From Cladopsammia gracilis (Eukaryota > Cnidaria > Anthozoa > Scleractinia > Dendrophylliidae), in NCBI GenBank assembly GCA_022457155.1, contig JAJGOT010000002.1, positions 1,536,001-1,600,000 on the forward strand: a DNA stretch of 64,000 bases, read 5' to 3'. The notes beneath the pieces were generated by a model. The model had not been told where the DNA came from, did not search any database, and saw only the letters and a list, made by a program, of their open reading frames with translations. A program made the translations under genes and the position numbers. This document shows positions 54,485 through 64,000 of this stretch, piece by piece (position 1 is the stretch's first letter; the number at the start of each line of letters is the position of its first letter).

Positions 54485-54562
54485 ATTTCAAATCACATTG
54501 AAAATGACTGTCCACTGGCCTTAGTGTCCTGTCCGTATGTTTGGATGGGATGTGAAACAAAG
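54485..54562 (+). CDS. TRAF-like gene 3, zinc-finger exon C
   Basis: 78 bp between TTTCAG and GTGTGT, phase 0. Encodes ISNHIENDCPLALVSCPYV then WMGCETK. F-Q of the paralogs is V-W here. Confidence 0.87.
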
Positions 54563-54848
54563 GTGTGTAACTTGTATTGGAAAAAATAATTTTCGCAACA
54601 ATTTGACATACAATGGGTAAGTCTATCCACTTAACCGAGCAATTTCGTCTCGGAATATTTTTCTCCCTGGTGGTATTTCCACCAGGGCAATGGAGATGAA
54701 GTTCTATTTCATTTATGGTATTTTTTTGTAAACGTGCATAACCAACGTTATTGTGTGATATTAAAAAGCTGGATAAGTGATTAGAACAACATTTGGAAAC
54801 TCTCTCAGTATAACCGAGATTGTTAATGAACTCGATCTTTTCTTGTAG

Positions 54849-55676
54849 GCTCAACGGCGAAAACTGGATTGTCATCTTCAGACTGCCACTGCACATCACC
54901 TTGATTTAGCCTGTGTCAAGTTACATGACACACAGGTTGAGCTGAATAACACTCAAGATTATTTGAACAACACTGAAGATTTGTTGGTGAACACTCAAGA
55001 TGAGTTGTACATCACTCAAGATCAGCTGCACAATACACAAGACACAACAAAAGAACTGGCAAAGAAAGTCGACGCACTTCAGAGGCAGTTGAAAGAGAAA
55101 CTAGATGAAAAGCAAGTGATGCAGATAAACAAGGGAAAAAGTTTTATGTGGAAGATTGACAACTTTTCTGAAATTTTGAGGCAAGCGAAGACGGGACAAA
55201 GACCCAAAATAGAAAGTGTTCCATTCTACACAGAGAGTTGTGGCTACAAATTTAAAGTATTGTTCTATCCAAATGGTAATGGGGATGGAGAAAATACCCA
55301 CGTTTCGGTGTTCAATAGCGCAGTAAAGGGTGAATATGACGCTGTACTACAGTGGCCTTTCAAGATAGCTGTGAGGTTTACGTTGATTGATCAGCAGTGT
55401 GATGTACTCCATCGGGAAAATGTTCAATTTTGTTTCACGCAAACCATTAACAGGCCCATCGAGGACAGTGATAATAATCTTGGGTTTCCTGAATTTATCT
55501 CTCACGAGAAACTTAGAACAAAGCTTTACCTTGGGAATGACACACTATTTCTTCAAGTTGAGATTGGCCCAACAGTAGATGAATTCAAGTCTTGGTCAAC
55601 GTCTGCTCTGCACACTGCTAAATCATTCCACTTTTCGAAGCAAAGCAATAAGTGGCATAATCATACCACTGAGTGA
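54849..55676 (+). CDS. TRAF-like gene 3, coiled-coil and MATH exon
   Basis: Acceptor TTGTAG before 54,849; stop at 55,674-55,676; 275 residues. The leading helix is AQRRKLDCHLQTATAHH. Then come six heptad units (LHDTQVE, LNNTQDY, LNNTEDL, LVNTQDE, LYITQDQ, LHNTQDT), one more than gene 1. The MATH domain starts at FMWKIDNFSEIL, identical to gene 2 for over 25 residues at the nucleotide level, and ends LFLQVEIGPTVDEFKS. Intact frame. It would trimerise and bind receptor or partner tails by analogy with TRAF proteins. Confidence 0.9.
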   Translation, partial: AQRRKLDCHLQTATAHHLDLACVKLHDTQVELNNTQDYLNNTEDLLVNTQDELYITQDQLHNTQDTTKELAKKVDALQRQLKEKLDEKQVMQINKGKSFMWKIDNFSEILRQAKTGQRPKIESVPFYTESCGYKFKVLFYPNGNGDGENTHVSVFNSAVKGEYDAVLQWPFKIAVRFTLIDQQCDVLHRENVQFCFTQTINRPIEDSDNNLGFPEFISHEKLRTKLYLGNDTLFLQVEIGPTVDEFKSWSTSALHTAKSFHFSKQSNKWHNHTTE

Positions 55677-56848
55677 ATTTCATCTCTTGATGAATGTGGA
55701 GTAATAATCTTCAGACGGCTTCAATTATGCTTCATTATAATTGTGATGTGGATATTTCTTTTGTTGTCGTGAAATATGCCCGTTTCAAAGTCGCAAAATT
55801 TTGGAAGATGTTAGCCTTTTCGCCGCAGCACCACAATTTCTCTAGAAAGTTATCCCTTTATTCCGACCTTGTTTAGTTTCCCAGTCTGACGTATGCCTTC
55901 GTTGAGTGAATAGTGACTTCGCCTGCAAAATCTTTTACCATGGAGTGTGCGCCAAAAACACTCTAAAACCCGCGAGTTTTAGTCCATAATAACAAGACAA
56001 GGACGTTCAAGCATAAACATGTACAAGATACTAAAATACTAGTTTCTAAGGAACAACCATTTTAATCTCCCAAGGTTTCATACCATGCACTATGACAAAC
56101 ACTCATTAAGATACTTAGGTCGTTTATATCTGGTTTAAGGTAGCTTAATATTTATAATTATTGACAAATTTTTAGGATTTTCTTGGTTCGTGGTCATAAA
56201 AAAAGACAAAAATTTTTGTACAAACGCAATCCCAATGAACGTAAAAAACGAAAAGTGAGTAAATTGTCGAAACTTATGTACCGATTTTTTTATGGCTTTG
56301 TCAGATGAGACTTACTCAAGGCTTCTTTTGTTTCACCAAAAATCGTGAATATTTACCGTGTAAAAAACGAAAACCTTCAACAACAAGCCTAACAACTCAA
56401 TCAGTGGTCGCCATTATAACGAGACAAGACTGTCTAGTTAGATTTCTCCGTAAAGCCTGAGAAAGCCTAAGCTACTTGTATGCGTCTATGGCCCATTTCA
56501 CACTAGAAGACGGACAAATCGTCTGGACGGACAAGTCGTCCGACGATTTGTTCGTGTAATGTGAATTCGAGACGGACATAGCCTGCGTAGCAAGCGTTCC
56601 CGTACGAACGAATTTCTTCCGCATTCTGGCCGAGCGAAAATTGGGGCGAGAGCAAAAAATCGGAGGACGGGGGTGGGAGTGGGGAGATGAGGGAACGGTT
56701 GCCTGCAAACCCCATGATTTTGAAAAACGCCGTTCGTCCACGAACGGGGCTCCTCTAGGTGCGGTGTGGTCACCTTGAGTGACAGGTTTGACAAGTAGCT
56801 ATCAAATTTTCATGCAAAATATTTTGAGCGTGACATGGAGCTCGGAGT
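55677..56848. other. 3' flank of gene 3 and intergenic stretch
   Basis: 55,677-56,140 aligns with the 3' flanks of genes 1 and 2 and includes the empty MITE site near 56,090. 56,500-56,620 has GTCGTC/GACGGAC words typical of an old palindromic element. No gene seen. Confidence 0.5.
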
Positions 56849-57160
56849 TTGAAAGTTTTGTCGGAGCTGAGCGAAGCGGGACTTGCTTTTACTTTGAAAA
56901 CGGAACAAGAAAGGGCAATGCGCCATCTTTTTAACGGCAACGATTTAATGGCCGTATTGCCAACAGGATTCGGCAAGAGTTTAATTTTTCAGTTGTTTTT
57001 TATGATGTGCGGAGTGCGAAGTAAAAGCAAGGAGGTACAGGCTATTCCAGTATTATTCAGTGTTATTTCTCCATTGCTTGGGGCTGAGTCTGGGCCTGAA
57101 GTCGGAGTCGCACGAACATCGGTTGGATCTCGTGTTGAGGCAGGAACGGCAGGAAAGTGA
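56849..57160 (+). pseudogene. RecQ-like helicase fragment
   Basis: The frame starts without an ATG and reads TLKTEQERAMRHLFNGNDLM then AVLPTGFGKSLIFQLF, a Q-motif-like glutamine and Walker A (TGFGKS) as in RecQ/DEAD helicases. The following motifs (DEAH box and others) are not seen, and after about 57,010 the frame loses similarity. It may be a first exon or a captured piece of a transposon helicase. Confidence 0.55.
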
Positions 57161-58527
57161 TAATATTGTGAGAGATGTTGTCCCTTTTATTCTGTAGCTC
57201 TCACGCCGTCGGATCGAAATCTTGACCTTGTGATTGGTTAATACAAAAGTTGCTTGATGGTCTTTGTTAAGATACCTCTAATTTACATGTGAAATAAATA
57301 TCCCATCCAGGTTGAACATTCAATGGACCTCTCAGGAAACACATTTTGCACTTTTCAGCCGCACGATGCTTCGACTGAGTGCATCTTGGCTTCCTTTGGT
57401 AGGCATCGTGTTTACGTTCGCTTGCTCGTCTCCTGTCAGTGCCTAGCGGTGAGAACGAGGGAAATCAGAAGGAAAGCGGAAATCACGGCTTTGTCAAGGA
57501 AACTCCGCGCTTCAAGGTTACATAAACAAGTGAGATAGTATTGATATCGGATAGATTTCCCTATAACTGTAAAATAACACGGCAAACTGATCCTTACGGC
57601 GGAGAAAAGATTGAGGCAAGAAAAATAAAAGAAAAGATATATATTTTGTGCCCGATATTTCGAGAACGCAGAAATTGAGAACATTTAAACTTTATTAAAC
57701 ATGTTTATCGTATAAACTACAGTAATAAAAGGCGTGACGCTGGCGAGTTAATCAGCGCATCTAAAAAAGAATCGCACCTCCTTTTCTTAGTGCCGCTTGT
57801 TGTTTCGATTGAATTTGCATTACTATACTTGTGACTTTCTCACTTCATGTAAACAAAAGTTCGTGGGCGGGCTGAAGCTATACTTCAGGTAAAGAAAGAA
57901 AAGGATCCACGCGGGTCAATTTTATTAACTAAGTGAATATTGTTTGAGCGCGAGTGCCGCTTCGCCGGTTCTTAACGTAGAAGTTGAGGAGTCAAGTCAA
58001 TTAATTTTTCTATTAAAAAAATTCAAGGAGATTAAAAAAAAAAGTTGATGACATATAGGACGTTAGCGAACTGACCAAATACGTTAGCGAACTGACCTAA
58101 GACGTTAGCGAACTGGACGTAGGCGAAACGACTCGTAGGCGAAACGACCGGTTTTCAAAAAAACGCCAGCCGCTCGCGAATTATCGCGCGCGCCAACAAA
58201 AAAACCGGCAGCAACGCAGGCTAGCGGAAGTTTGCAAGTTAACATCCGGTTCACTTTAACTAGAGCGAATAAGTGAATAAATAAATGATTGCTCTGGTAA
58301 AATTGGAGAATTGTAGCTGGGCTTGAAAGCGTACAATCGCGTTTTAGTGTAAAGCATATAAAAGTATTTGCCTGTTAATTTTTTCCCGCATTTCATTTTG
58401 GTTGTTTACCATTTACCCAAAAAATCTGGAAATTTCGGTTGAAATGTAAATGGAAAGGTTAATTTCGTCTTCCCAAACGGAAAATTTCCGGAGAAAACGT
58501 GATTTCTTGAAAGGTAGTCCAAAATCT
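57161..58527. other. Intergenic stretch with a short tandem repeat
   Basis: ACGTTAGCGAACTGACC recurs three times at about 58,059-58,120, followed by twice TAGGCGAAACGAC. 58,400-58,520 has GGAAATTTCCGG words like the MITE upstream of gene 3. No gene seen. Confidence 0.5.
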
Positions 58528-58589
58528 AGCCTGTGACGCCGCCTCCTCCCCTCGGAAAAAAATCGGGGCGGAGGCGGCTGTCACAGGCT
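58528..58589. mobile_element. Short MITE, relative of 52,512-52,597
   Basis: AGCCTGTGACGCCGCCTCCT and complement around AAAAAATCGGGG. TCCAAAAT lies within two bases on both sides, a likely 8-bp duplication. Confidence 0.82.
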
Positions 58590-58710
58590 ATCCAAAATTC
58601 CGGAAACGGAAATGTGTGTATCATTTCCTTTTATCTACCAGTTCCAGGCCCTGCACCAGTTTTGATGCGTAAGCGTGGTTACTCAGCTTGTTTCTGGTGT
58701 CAAATCGACG

Positions 58711-58812
58711 GTGAATGATGCCTAATGACGGCGAATGATGCCAAGTGATGGCGAATGATGCCTAATGACGGTGAATGATGCCAAGTAATGGGTAATGATG
58801 GCCAATGATGCT
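58711..58812 (+). repeat. Minisatellite of GAATGATGCCTAATGACGG
   Basis: About five units of 19-20 bp with alternating CTAATGAC and CAAGTGAT variants. It lies about 400 bp upstream of the RING exon of gene 4. No coding meaning seen. Confidence 0.85.
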
Positions 58813-59218
58813 ACAGTGCTTTTAAATATATGTATGGTGTTTCTATATATTGGGAAGCGTGGTGGGTATATACATGAGATCTCTGCCCAAACTGGAGTTC
58901 TGCTTACCATTTACGCAAACCGTGGACCAACCGGTTTTCCCAGGTAAACAACCTTTATTTTTCACTCGCATTGCCTCTCGGCATTCGGTAAAATATAAAT
59001 GGCACAGTCTGAACAGGTCTTTTGTGTTCCGTTTCCTTCAGTGAGGAAACTCCAGTACCGTTTGTCGAAAAATTCTAACTGGAATTTCCATTCAAACTGT
59101 AAGCGGTCCCTGAGTTCCCTTTCAGCCCGGCTGTCTTAATCTTGGCGCAAAGTCAAACACGCCACACCCCCTGGGAACGTCAACAAGTCATCTTCCGCCT
59201 TGAACTCTTGAAACAAAA

Positions 59219-59394
59219 ATGGCGGAAGTGGAGAGAGAGAGAACTGTTTTACCTTCTGGATACGAATACGAGTTTATACCCACCGTACTTGATGAATATC
59301 ACTGCCTTATTTGTGAATTACCTTTACAAGAACCAGTCCTAACAAGATGTGGACATAGATACTGCAAAAAGTGTCTGGATGAAGCGATTAGAAG
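59219..59394 (+). CDS. TRAF-like gene 4, RING exon
   Basis: ATG 59219 in AAAAATGGCGG; donor AGAAG/GTAAAC, phase 2. 176 bp, as in gene 3. Encodes MAEVERERTVLPSGYEYEF and HCLICELPLQEPVLTRCGH then RYCKKCLDEAI. Differences from gene 3 are few (for example IPTVL for ISPVF). The zinc ligands are all present. The remaining exons beyond the second would lie past the right edge. Confidence 0.9.
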
Positions 59395-59739
59395 GTAAAC
59401 GTCGTAGTATTAAAGCTTGAGTTTTTTGTTATATATTAGTTACGTACTCTCCTCTTAGTTTAGTTGAGAAATAATGTACTACCTCGTTTGTTAACCGGGT
59501 CATCGCTTTAAGGGAAATGGCTTTTCTTTGACAAAATGAAGCTTGATACAATGGGATGTATTGTTATTCAATGAGATAGAAATGTGATTTCCATCTCATT
59601 AAACTAGTTTTCTGCAATCCTGCACTTTAGTGCAAAACTGTCTGTTGTGTTATACAGGGTTCGTACGGGTCCTGGAAATCCTGGAAAGTCCTGGAATTTT
59701 ACTTTGGCATTTTCCAGGACTGGAAAGTCCTGGAAAATC

Positions 59740-60310
59740 TGTGCTGCTGTGAAGGGTATGGTTTCAGGCGGTTTAGTCTAGAATAGGATATGGTAATCCA
59801 GGGGCGGATCCAGGATTTTTCTTAGGAGGGGTGCACCTCTAAGGAATGACGTAACTGAAGGGTGACGTAAACAAATTTTAAAAGCGAACAACGCAGACTA
59901 GGTCATCTCGGGGGTGGGGGGGGTGCGCACCCCCTGCACCCTCCCCCTAGATCCGCCCCTGTAATCAGATATTTTTGGTCTAGAATAGGGTATCATTTTA
60001 AGCGGAACTGATCAGTTGAGTGAAGAATTTAGTCTAGACAAGGTTTACTGGCAAATGGCATTTAAAATTGGTACGACGGGCAGTACAGCATTTTTACTGA
60101 CCCCTGTTAACTAATAACTGTTATGGTGAATGAGTTTCTGGAAAATAGCGAGTCTGGAATAGGTCTAGGATAGGGTAGGGTTTTTCGGTGTTAAGTCTAG
60201 AAAAGGGGGGCAAAATGCAGCTAAAATGGTCTAGTATAGGTTAACGGTCTCAGCGTCCCAGCGGCACACCCCCACCCAAAAATTTGCAAAGTCCCCTCCC
60301 CCCCAGGGAC
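59740..60310 (-). repeat. Dispersed repeat, second copy, with a MITE inside
   Basis: Reverse-complement relative of 30,437-30,870, ending in GGGACTTTGCAAATTTTTGG-like words and a C-run (60,296-60,303). It is interrupted at 59,799-59,961 by a short element. Lies in intron 1 of gene 4. Confidence 0.8.
59799..59961. mobile_element. 163-bp MITE with CAGGGGCGGATC ends and TAATC duplication
   Basis: CAGGGGCGGATCCAGGA at the left and CTAGATCCGCCCCTG at the right. TAATC precedes (59,794-59,798) and follows (59,962-59,966). The relative at 30,8xx has the unoccupied site. Ends resemble hAT-type non-autonomous elements, though 5 bp is short for that group. Confidence 0.9.
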
Positions 60311-60690
60311 TGCTGCGCACTTGAGTTCATATCTTTATATCTCTTGGTGTTCTTTTATCATTTTGTGTTTGACAAAGGTACTTTAAGTTTCAAATCGAGG
60401 CAAAAATATCATATTCTTTTTTTATCAATCTTATTTATACTGCACTTCTGTGTGCACAGTAAAAAGTTTTGTAAGGCAGAGAATCAATGGATTTGGCTTC
60501 ATTAATTTTACTAGTTTATAAATATAAATATAAAAGTTCATTGAATCTCCCAATCAGGAGTTTTCAGACCCAATTACGTACATAAACATATAAATAATTC
60601 ATAAAGTAATTAAGTGAAACATTAAATGTAAATGTTTAAATGTTAAATTTATAATATAATAATAGATAAAAACATCGATAGGTGACTCTC

Positions 60691-60945
60691 CTAGCTAACA
60701 AGAAATGATTCGAAAAGGAATTCTCTAAGTTTCTTTTTGAAAGTATGCAGGCTGTCTGTAGCAGTAATTGCACATGTCAGTGAGTTCCAGAGTTGAATTG
60801 CTCCATACAGAAAAGTTCGCTGACCTGCAGCCGATTGATAAGTTCTTGTGTTGTGGTCATGAACAGTAGATCTTGTCACAAAACGATCACTCAAGTAACC
60901 AGGTGCTAGCCCTTTCACACACTTAAACGTGAGAATGCCCACCAT
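60691..60945 (-). pseudogene. CR1-like LINE 3' end of ORF2
   Basis: Minus-strand frame FKCVKGLAPGYLSDRFV, TRSTVHDHNTRTYQS, GQRTFLYGAIQLWNSL and HTFKKKLREFLF is the C-terminal tail typical of CR1/Rex-type LINE reverse transcriptases. The RT core is not found upstream, so this is a 5'-truncated insertion. Confidence 0.8.
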
Positions 60946-60971
60946 ATATGGTACCGGTACATCAAATAATA

Positions 60972-61206
60972 GAACGTTTGCCCGTAAGCCGGTTTTAATA
61001 TGATAATGAGTTCAGTAACATGCTAATGAGCTTTTTACATTCTTATGCGGTTCTTATTCTTGTTGTTTTGCACGGCAAAGAAATGTACCAAAATGTAAAA
61101 TGCGCGTGCAGAGGCATTGTTTTCGCTCATTAAACCTACATGTGGGGGGTATTAGCATGTTACTGAACTCATTATCATATTAAAACCAGCTTACGGGCAA
61201 ACGTTC
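60972..61206. mobile_element. MITE with 56-bp inverted ends
   Basis: GAACGTTTGCCCGTAAGCCG at the left; the match to the complement of the right end continues for about 56 bp with one or two differences. Intron 1 of gene 4. Confidence 0.92.
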
Positions 61207-61572
61207 CAATAACTCACAGGGAGTCAGCATAACTCCTGAAGAAACGGTATTATATGATCATATTTACGTGTATTAGTGATTATCCTTGCAGCGAAATTCT
61301 GGATTTTTTTGCAGCTTTGAGATATTTTTCTTAGTTGTGCTAGACTATGCTAGACCATAAGCAAACTTCAGTCAGCATAGAAAGATGATGCTTAATGGCC
61401 GATGGGGGTTGGTGAAAGAAGATACCCCCTCTAAACCATCCCTGATTAGGCAGCAATCTACATGTACATTTAGGCCAAATAAGGAAGTGCATCCATCCAA
61501 TTCCATTCCCTTCCTTTTCTAGAGCATCAAGTTTTTTTTGAGTCCTTGATTGCATGGTTGAAGAAACAGCTG

Positions 61573-61738
61573 TCAGGGTTCTCCCCAAATTTCAGCTTAG
61601 CAGGTAAGGGATTTTTGCTAAGCGGTAAAGGGAAAACTGTGTCTTAAAAATTTTCCGGGGGCAAGCGGTTACAGACGGTAATAAGTGCTGCTTCAAGCGG
61701 TAAATTTTACCGGTTACCGCCTGATAAGGAGAACCCTG
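61573..61738. mobile_element. 166-bp MITE with AGCTG duplication
   Basis: TCAGGGTTCTCC at the left and GGAGAACCCTG at the right; AGCTG on both sides. The same intron of gene 3 (near 41,212-41,225, GAAACAGCTGTTAGCTAGAG) is uninterrupted, so the insertion postdates the duplication of these genes. Confidence 0.92.
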
Positions 61739-61847
61739 AGCTGTTAGCTAGAGTATAACTGAAGTTTAAAGACATTTCATTTGTTCACTTAATGTTTAGA
61801 ATAAAATTCAGACTTAATTTTTTTTGTCACACACTTTATTTTACTAG

Positions 61848-61899
61848 GTTGCCATGTCCTCAGTGTCCTGCTGATAGGGAAACACTGGATCTAGAAAAG
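61848..61899 (+). CDS. TRAF-like gene 4, exon closing the RING
   Basis: 52 bp between TTTACTAG and GTATTG. Encodes LPCPQCPADRETLDLEK, with the final C and D zinc ligands in CPAD. No third exon (counterpart of 43,520) is found before 64,000; introns here may be long. Confidence 0.85.
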
Positions 61900-62054
61900 G
61901 TATTGTTTCCTGGAATTATTTATCTGACTGAGACTCTTTACAACAAATATTTGTGGAGTAAAGGAGGGCTATGGGGATTAATACACGCTATTGTGGGGAA
62001 GCCCAAAGAGGCCCAAAGGCTAACCATATATACAAATGGCAACCATATACATGT

Positions 62055-62336
62055 ACAGCTATTTCGAGAAAGGTTGTCAGAAAAAAGCGTAGAAGTGCAC
62101 GCGACAATCCAGAAAGGTATTGTGGGTAGTCATCCACGCTACATGTATATCTTAAAAACTCATTTATTACAATGGCCAGCCATCTAAGATCATCCCTGTA
62201 TGGACAAGGCATTGTGGGTTTCGTGTATTTATTTGACTTAATTATTAAAATTGATTGATCATATCCTATATTATTTTTCGGCATTGTTGTGTGCACTTTT
62301 GCACTTTTTTCCAACAATCTTTCTCAAAACAGCTGT
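62055..62336. mobile_element. MITE with ACAGCTATTTCGAGAAAGG ends
   Basis: The left end ACAGCTATTTCGAGAAAGGT pairs with the complement of CTTTCTCAAAACAGCTGT. Distinct from the 36,099 family inside but sharing the first ten bases. Confidence 0.8.
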
Positions 62337-62349
62337 ATACAATGACATA

Positions 62350-62351
<2 letters not shown>

Positions 62352-62423
<72 letters not shown>
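62352..62423 (+). repeat. TA dinucleotide microsatellite
   Basis: About 36 uninterrupted TA units. Frames through it (IYIYIY) are artefacts. Confidence 0.97.
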
Positions 62424-62427
<4 letters not shown>

Positions 62428-62515
62428 GATTATCACGCCTAACCAGTATGCAGGAGGACGTGGGTTCAAATCCCACTCAGGGCAAATTTTCTTTCAAACA
62501 TTTATTCAATAAAAA
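62424..62515 (+). mobile_element. tRNA-derived SINE, copy missing its 5' end
   Basis: TTATCACGCCTAACCAGTAT and the B-box GGGTTCAAATCCC are followed by TTTCTTTCAAACATTTATTC, the same tail as the copy at 62,780. The 5' part is replaced by the TA run. Confidence 0.75.
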
Positions 62516-62779
62516 TATGATTATTTGGGATGTGCAGGGTTAGGGGTTCTCTCATATACTGTTCATATATATAAAAATAGTCTGTATCCCTTGTGGATCC
62601 TCCCTTGTCACTCACTAAGTTGACTTTGGTCGTGTATCATGAATTCGATCCTTAGTTGGGTTTCAAATGGAGTTGTAGGCTTCCCCTACCCTGTCACCTT
62701 GAAAGAAAAAATCCCGGGAGGCCCACGTCCGGAATCACATAAATCACATCTTAGATTGCCATGTTGCCAGCATGGTTGT

Positions 62780-62905
62780 CCTGATGGTGTAGTGGTTATC
62801 ACGCCTAACTAGTATGCAGGAGGACGTGCCTGGGTTTAAATCCCACTCAGGGCAAATTTTCTTTCAAACATTTATTCAATAAATATATATATATATATAT
62901 ATATG
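62780..62905 (+). mobile_element. tRNA-derived SINE
   Basis: TGGTGTAGTGGTTATCACG is an A box, and GGGTTTAAATCCC a B box one base off consensus. The acceptor-stem-like ends TCCTGA and TCAGGG can pair, but the anticodon arm does not fold, so it is not a functional tRNA. It ends in a TA run and half of a TGTTGTAGTTCAA element. Confidence 0.72.
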
Positions 62906-63212
62906 TTGTAGTTCAATTTTGACTTATGGTACAAATTGTTTCTGAACCAGTACAATTCATTTTAAACTGGTACAGTTTTTTTTTAACCAGTACAATATCC
63001 AACATTCTGAAAAGGGCTTTATTTTTTTGGGTGTAGTTTTTGGCTTTTGGGGGGGATTTTAAAAGAATAAAAAAAATATATTAATAAATAAAAATTTAAA
63101 AAAAAGTTGGCGGCTCGTATTTCAGTCTCACTCTCTCCTATTCTCTCTATTCCTCTCTCATATACTACCTCACCTATGCTACCTCACATGCATCTTACCT
63201 TTTTTTTCCGGT

Positions 63213-63302
63213 GTGCTCTAACTGGATTCAAACCTGCGTTGCTGTGAATCGTCAACTTACCTTTCCAGCCTCTTAACCACTTGACCACGATACTCTGGTT
63301 TT
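63213..63302 (-). mobile_element. tRNA-like sequence (Ser/Leu-type SINE or tRNA pseudogene)
   Basis: On the minus strand TCGTGGTCAAGTGGTTAAGA is an A box and GGTTTGAATCCAGTTAGAGC contains a B box, with about 45 bases between and an A-run (AAAAAAAA) behind. The arms pair poorly. RNA polymerase III origin is likely. Confidence 0.6.
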
Positions 63303-63439
63303 GGCACACAGACGAACAGCACATAGAGGCTGTCAAATCGCAAGTAAATGGGTGAACGACAACTATTCGGAAGTAAGCGTGCCAGTTGTAAACTTGTTTG
63401 TAAGTTTGTGCCCATTGCACAAACATTAAAAGACAATTT

Positions 63440-64000
63440 ACCAGCCATGTTAAACTTGTGACAAAGCCCCTGGAATCACCTGCTTTCCTCTCGTTAATCA
63501 AAATAGACTTAATGGACTTCCGAAACTGTCAATGCACCCGCCGTAAACCTCACTGCTGGGTCATGAACATTATCGACCCCCATACAAAGTTTACTACTGT
63601 CATGCTGACTCACATGATAAAACTGCTGAGGAAGTGTTAACAAATTTAAGCAGTTATTGTTAATCCAAACAAGATTATATCAGACAGTGGAAGAGAGTTC
63701 CGAAATTCTGAATTTCTGAAAGTTCCGAATTCTGTGATGCAAACGGAATTACATTAGCGCACGAGCACCCAGAACACCGACAACACGAGGTTTGACAGAA
63801 AAAAGCAACAGATCCTGGAAAGAAGACATGAGGGCAATCATAATGGATACTGCAGACAAGGATGTCAAAAGATGGTGTCAGCACAAAACAAGTTGCATAT
63901 ACAAGAAACATGTCATACATGTATCATAGGGCAATTAAATTATCTCCTTATCAAGCTGTATTTGGAATAAAACCACATAGAGAAATAATTGAAGAAACAT
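63440..64000 (+). pseudogene. rve integrase relic, runs off the right edge
   Basis: 63,458-63,640 reads PLESPAFLSLIKIDLMDFRN (first catalytic Asp) and CWVMNIIDPHTKFTTV. Near 63,665-63,700 in another frame stands IISDSGREFRN (second Asp). Near 63,935-63,990 SPYQAVFGIKPHREI is the segment after the third acid. At least three frames are needed. The layout resembles integrases of retrotransposon-derived genes of the KRBA2 type; I am sure only of the rve family. Confidence 0.72.

Noticed and set aside
62251..62469. ORFs made of IYIYIY
   Set aside because: Frames through the TA microsatellite.
62780..62850. Functional tRNA gene
   Set aside because: A and B boxes are present, but the anticodon arm does not pair and a second partial copy with the same tail lies at 62,424, so a SINE is likelier.

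Overview
This is a eukaryotic window with no prokaryotic operon logic. It is AT-rich, crowded with short palindromic transposons, and carries spliced genes with GT-AG introns. Together these features (RING / TRAF zinc-finger / MATH genes in tandem, a Polinton of the kind common in cnidarians, DIRS-type retroelements, CR1-like LINE tails and dense MITEs) point to an anthozoan cnidarian, most likely a stony coral. The species call is inference.

Region 1 (1-20,700) is a decayed Polinton/Maverick (adintovirus-like) element. From left to right it holds a retroviral-type integrase (cut by a DIRS-type retrotransposon that runs off the left edge), a parvovirus-type phospholipase A2 virion protein, an adenain-like protease, a hydrophobic minor virion protein, the double jelly-roll major capsid protein, a small basic protein and the penton protein. 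These are followed by a PPxY-containing protein, a packaging ATPase, an unrecognised ORF, a membrane-segment protein, a possible ssDNA-binding protein and a helix-turn-helix protein. After an inverted-repeat module of about 4.7 kb come a second, paralogous helix-turn-helix gene and protein-primed DNA polymerase B. Integrase, PolB, protease, ATPase and two jelly-roll capsid proteins together are a complete virus-like kit for integration, replication and capsid building. Nonsense codons, deletions and several one-base frame breaks show it is not intact here. Only two small virion genes (3133-3618 and 4902-5237) and the putative ssDNA-binding gene look unbroken.

The least explained structure is the pair of near-identical inverted repeats of about 987 bp (10,402-11,388 and 14,090-15,076). 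Each is flanked on its outer side by a divergent helix-turn-helix paralog. They may be Polinton terminal repeats joined end to end, or an unrelated fold-back element inserted between two divergent genes. Two repeat arrays, one before the second helix-turn-helix gene and one before PolB, look like protein-binding iterons.

Region 2 (20,700-64,000) is a tandem array of four related TRAF-like genes on the plus strand. Gene 1 (25.1-26.3 kb) and gene 2 (30.2-34.6 kb) lack 5' exons. Gene 3 (38.1-55.7 kb) has the full exon set RING, RING end, zinc fingers, coiled coil, MATH, but one zinc-finger exon carries a 17-bp deletion. Gene 4 (from 59.2 kb) has only its two RING exons before the window ends. 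The introns are full of MITEs, a complete but broken DIRS/Ngaro-type retrotransposon (45-49.7 kb, minus strand), SINE-like and LINE relics, and at the right edge a decayed rve integrase. Because the paralogous introns align, several insertions can be dated relative to gene duplication through their empty sites.
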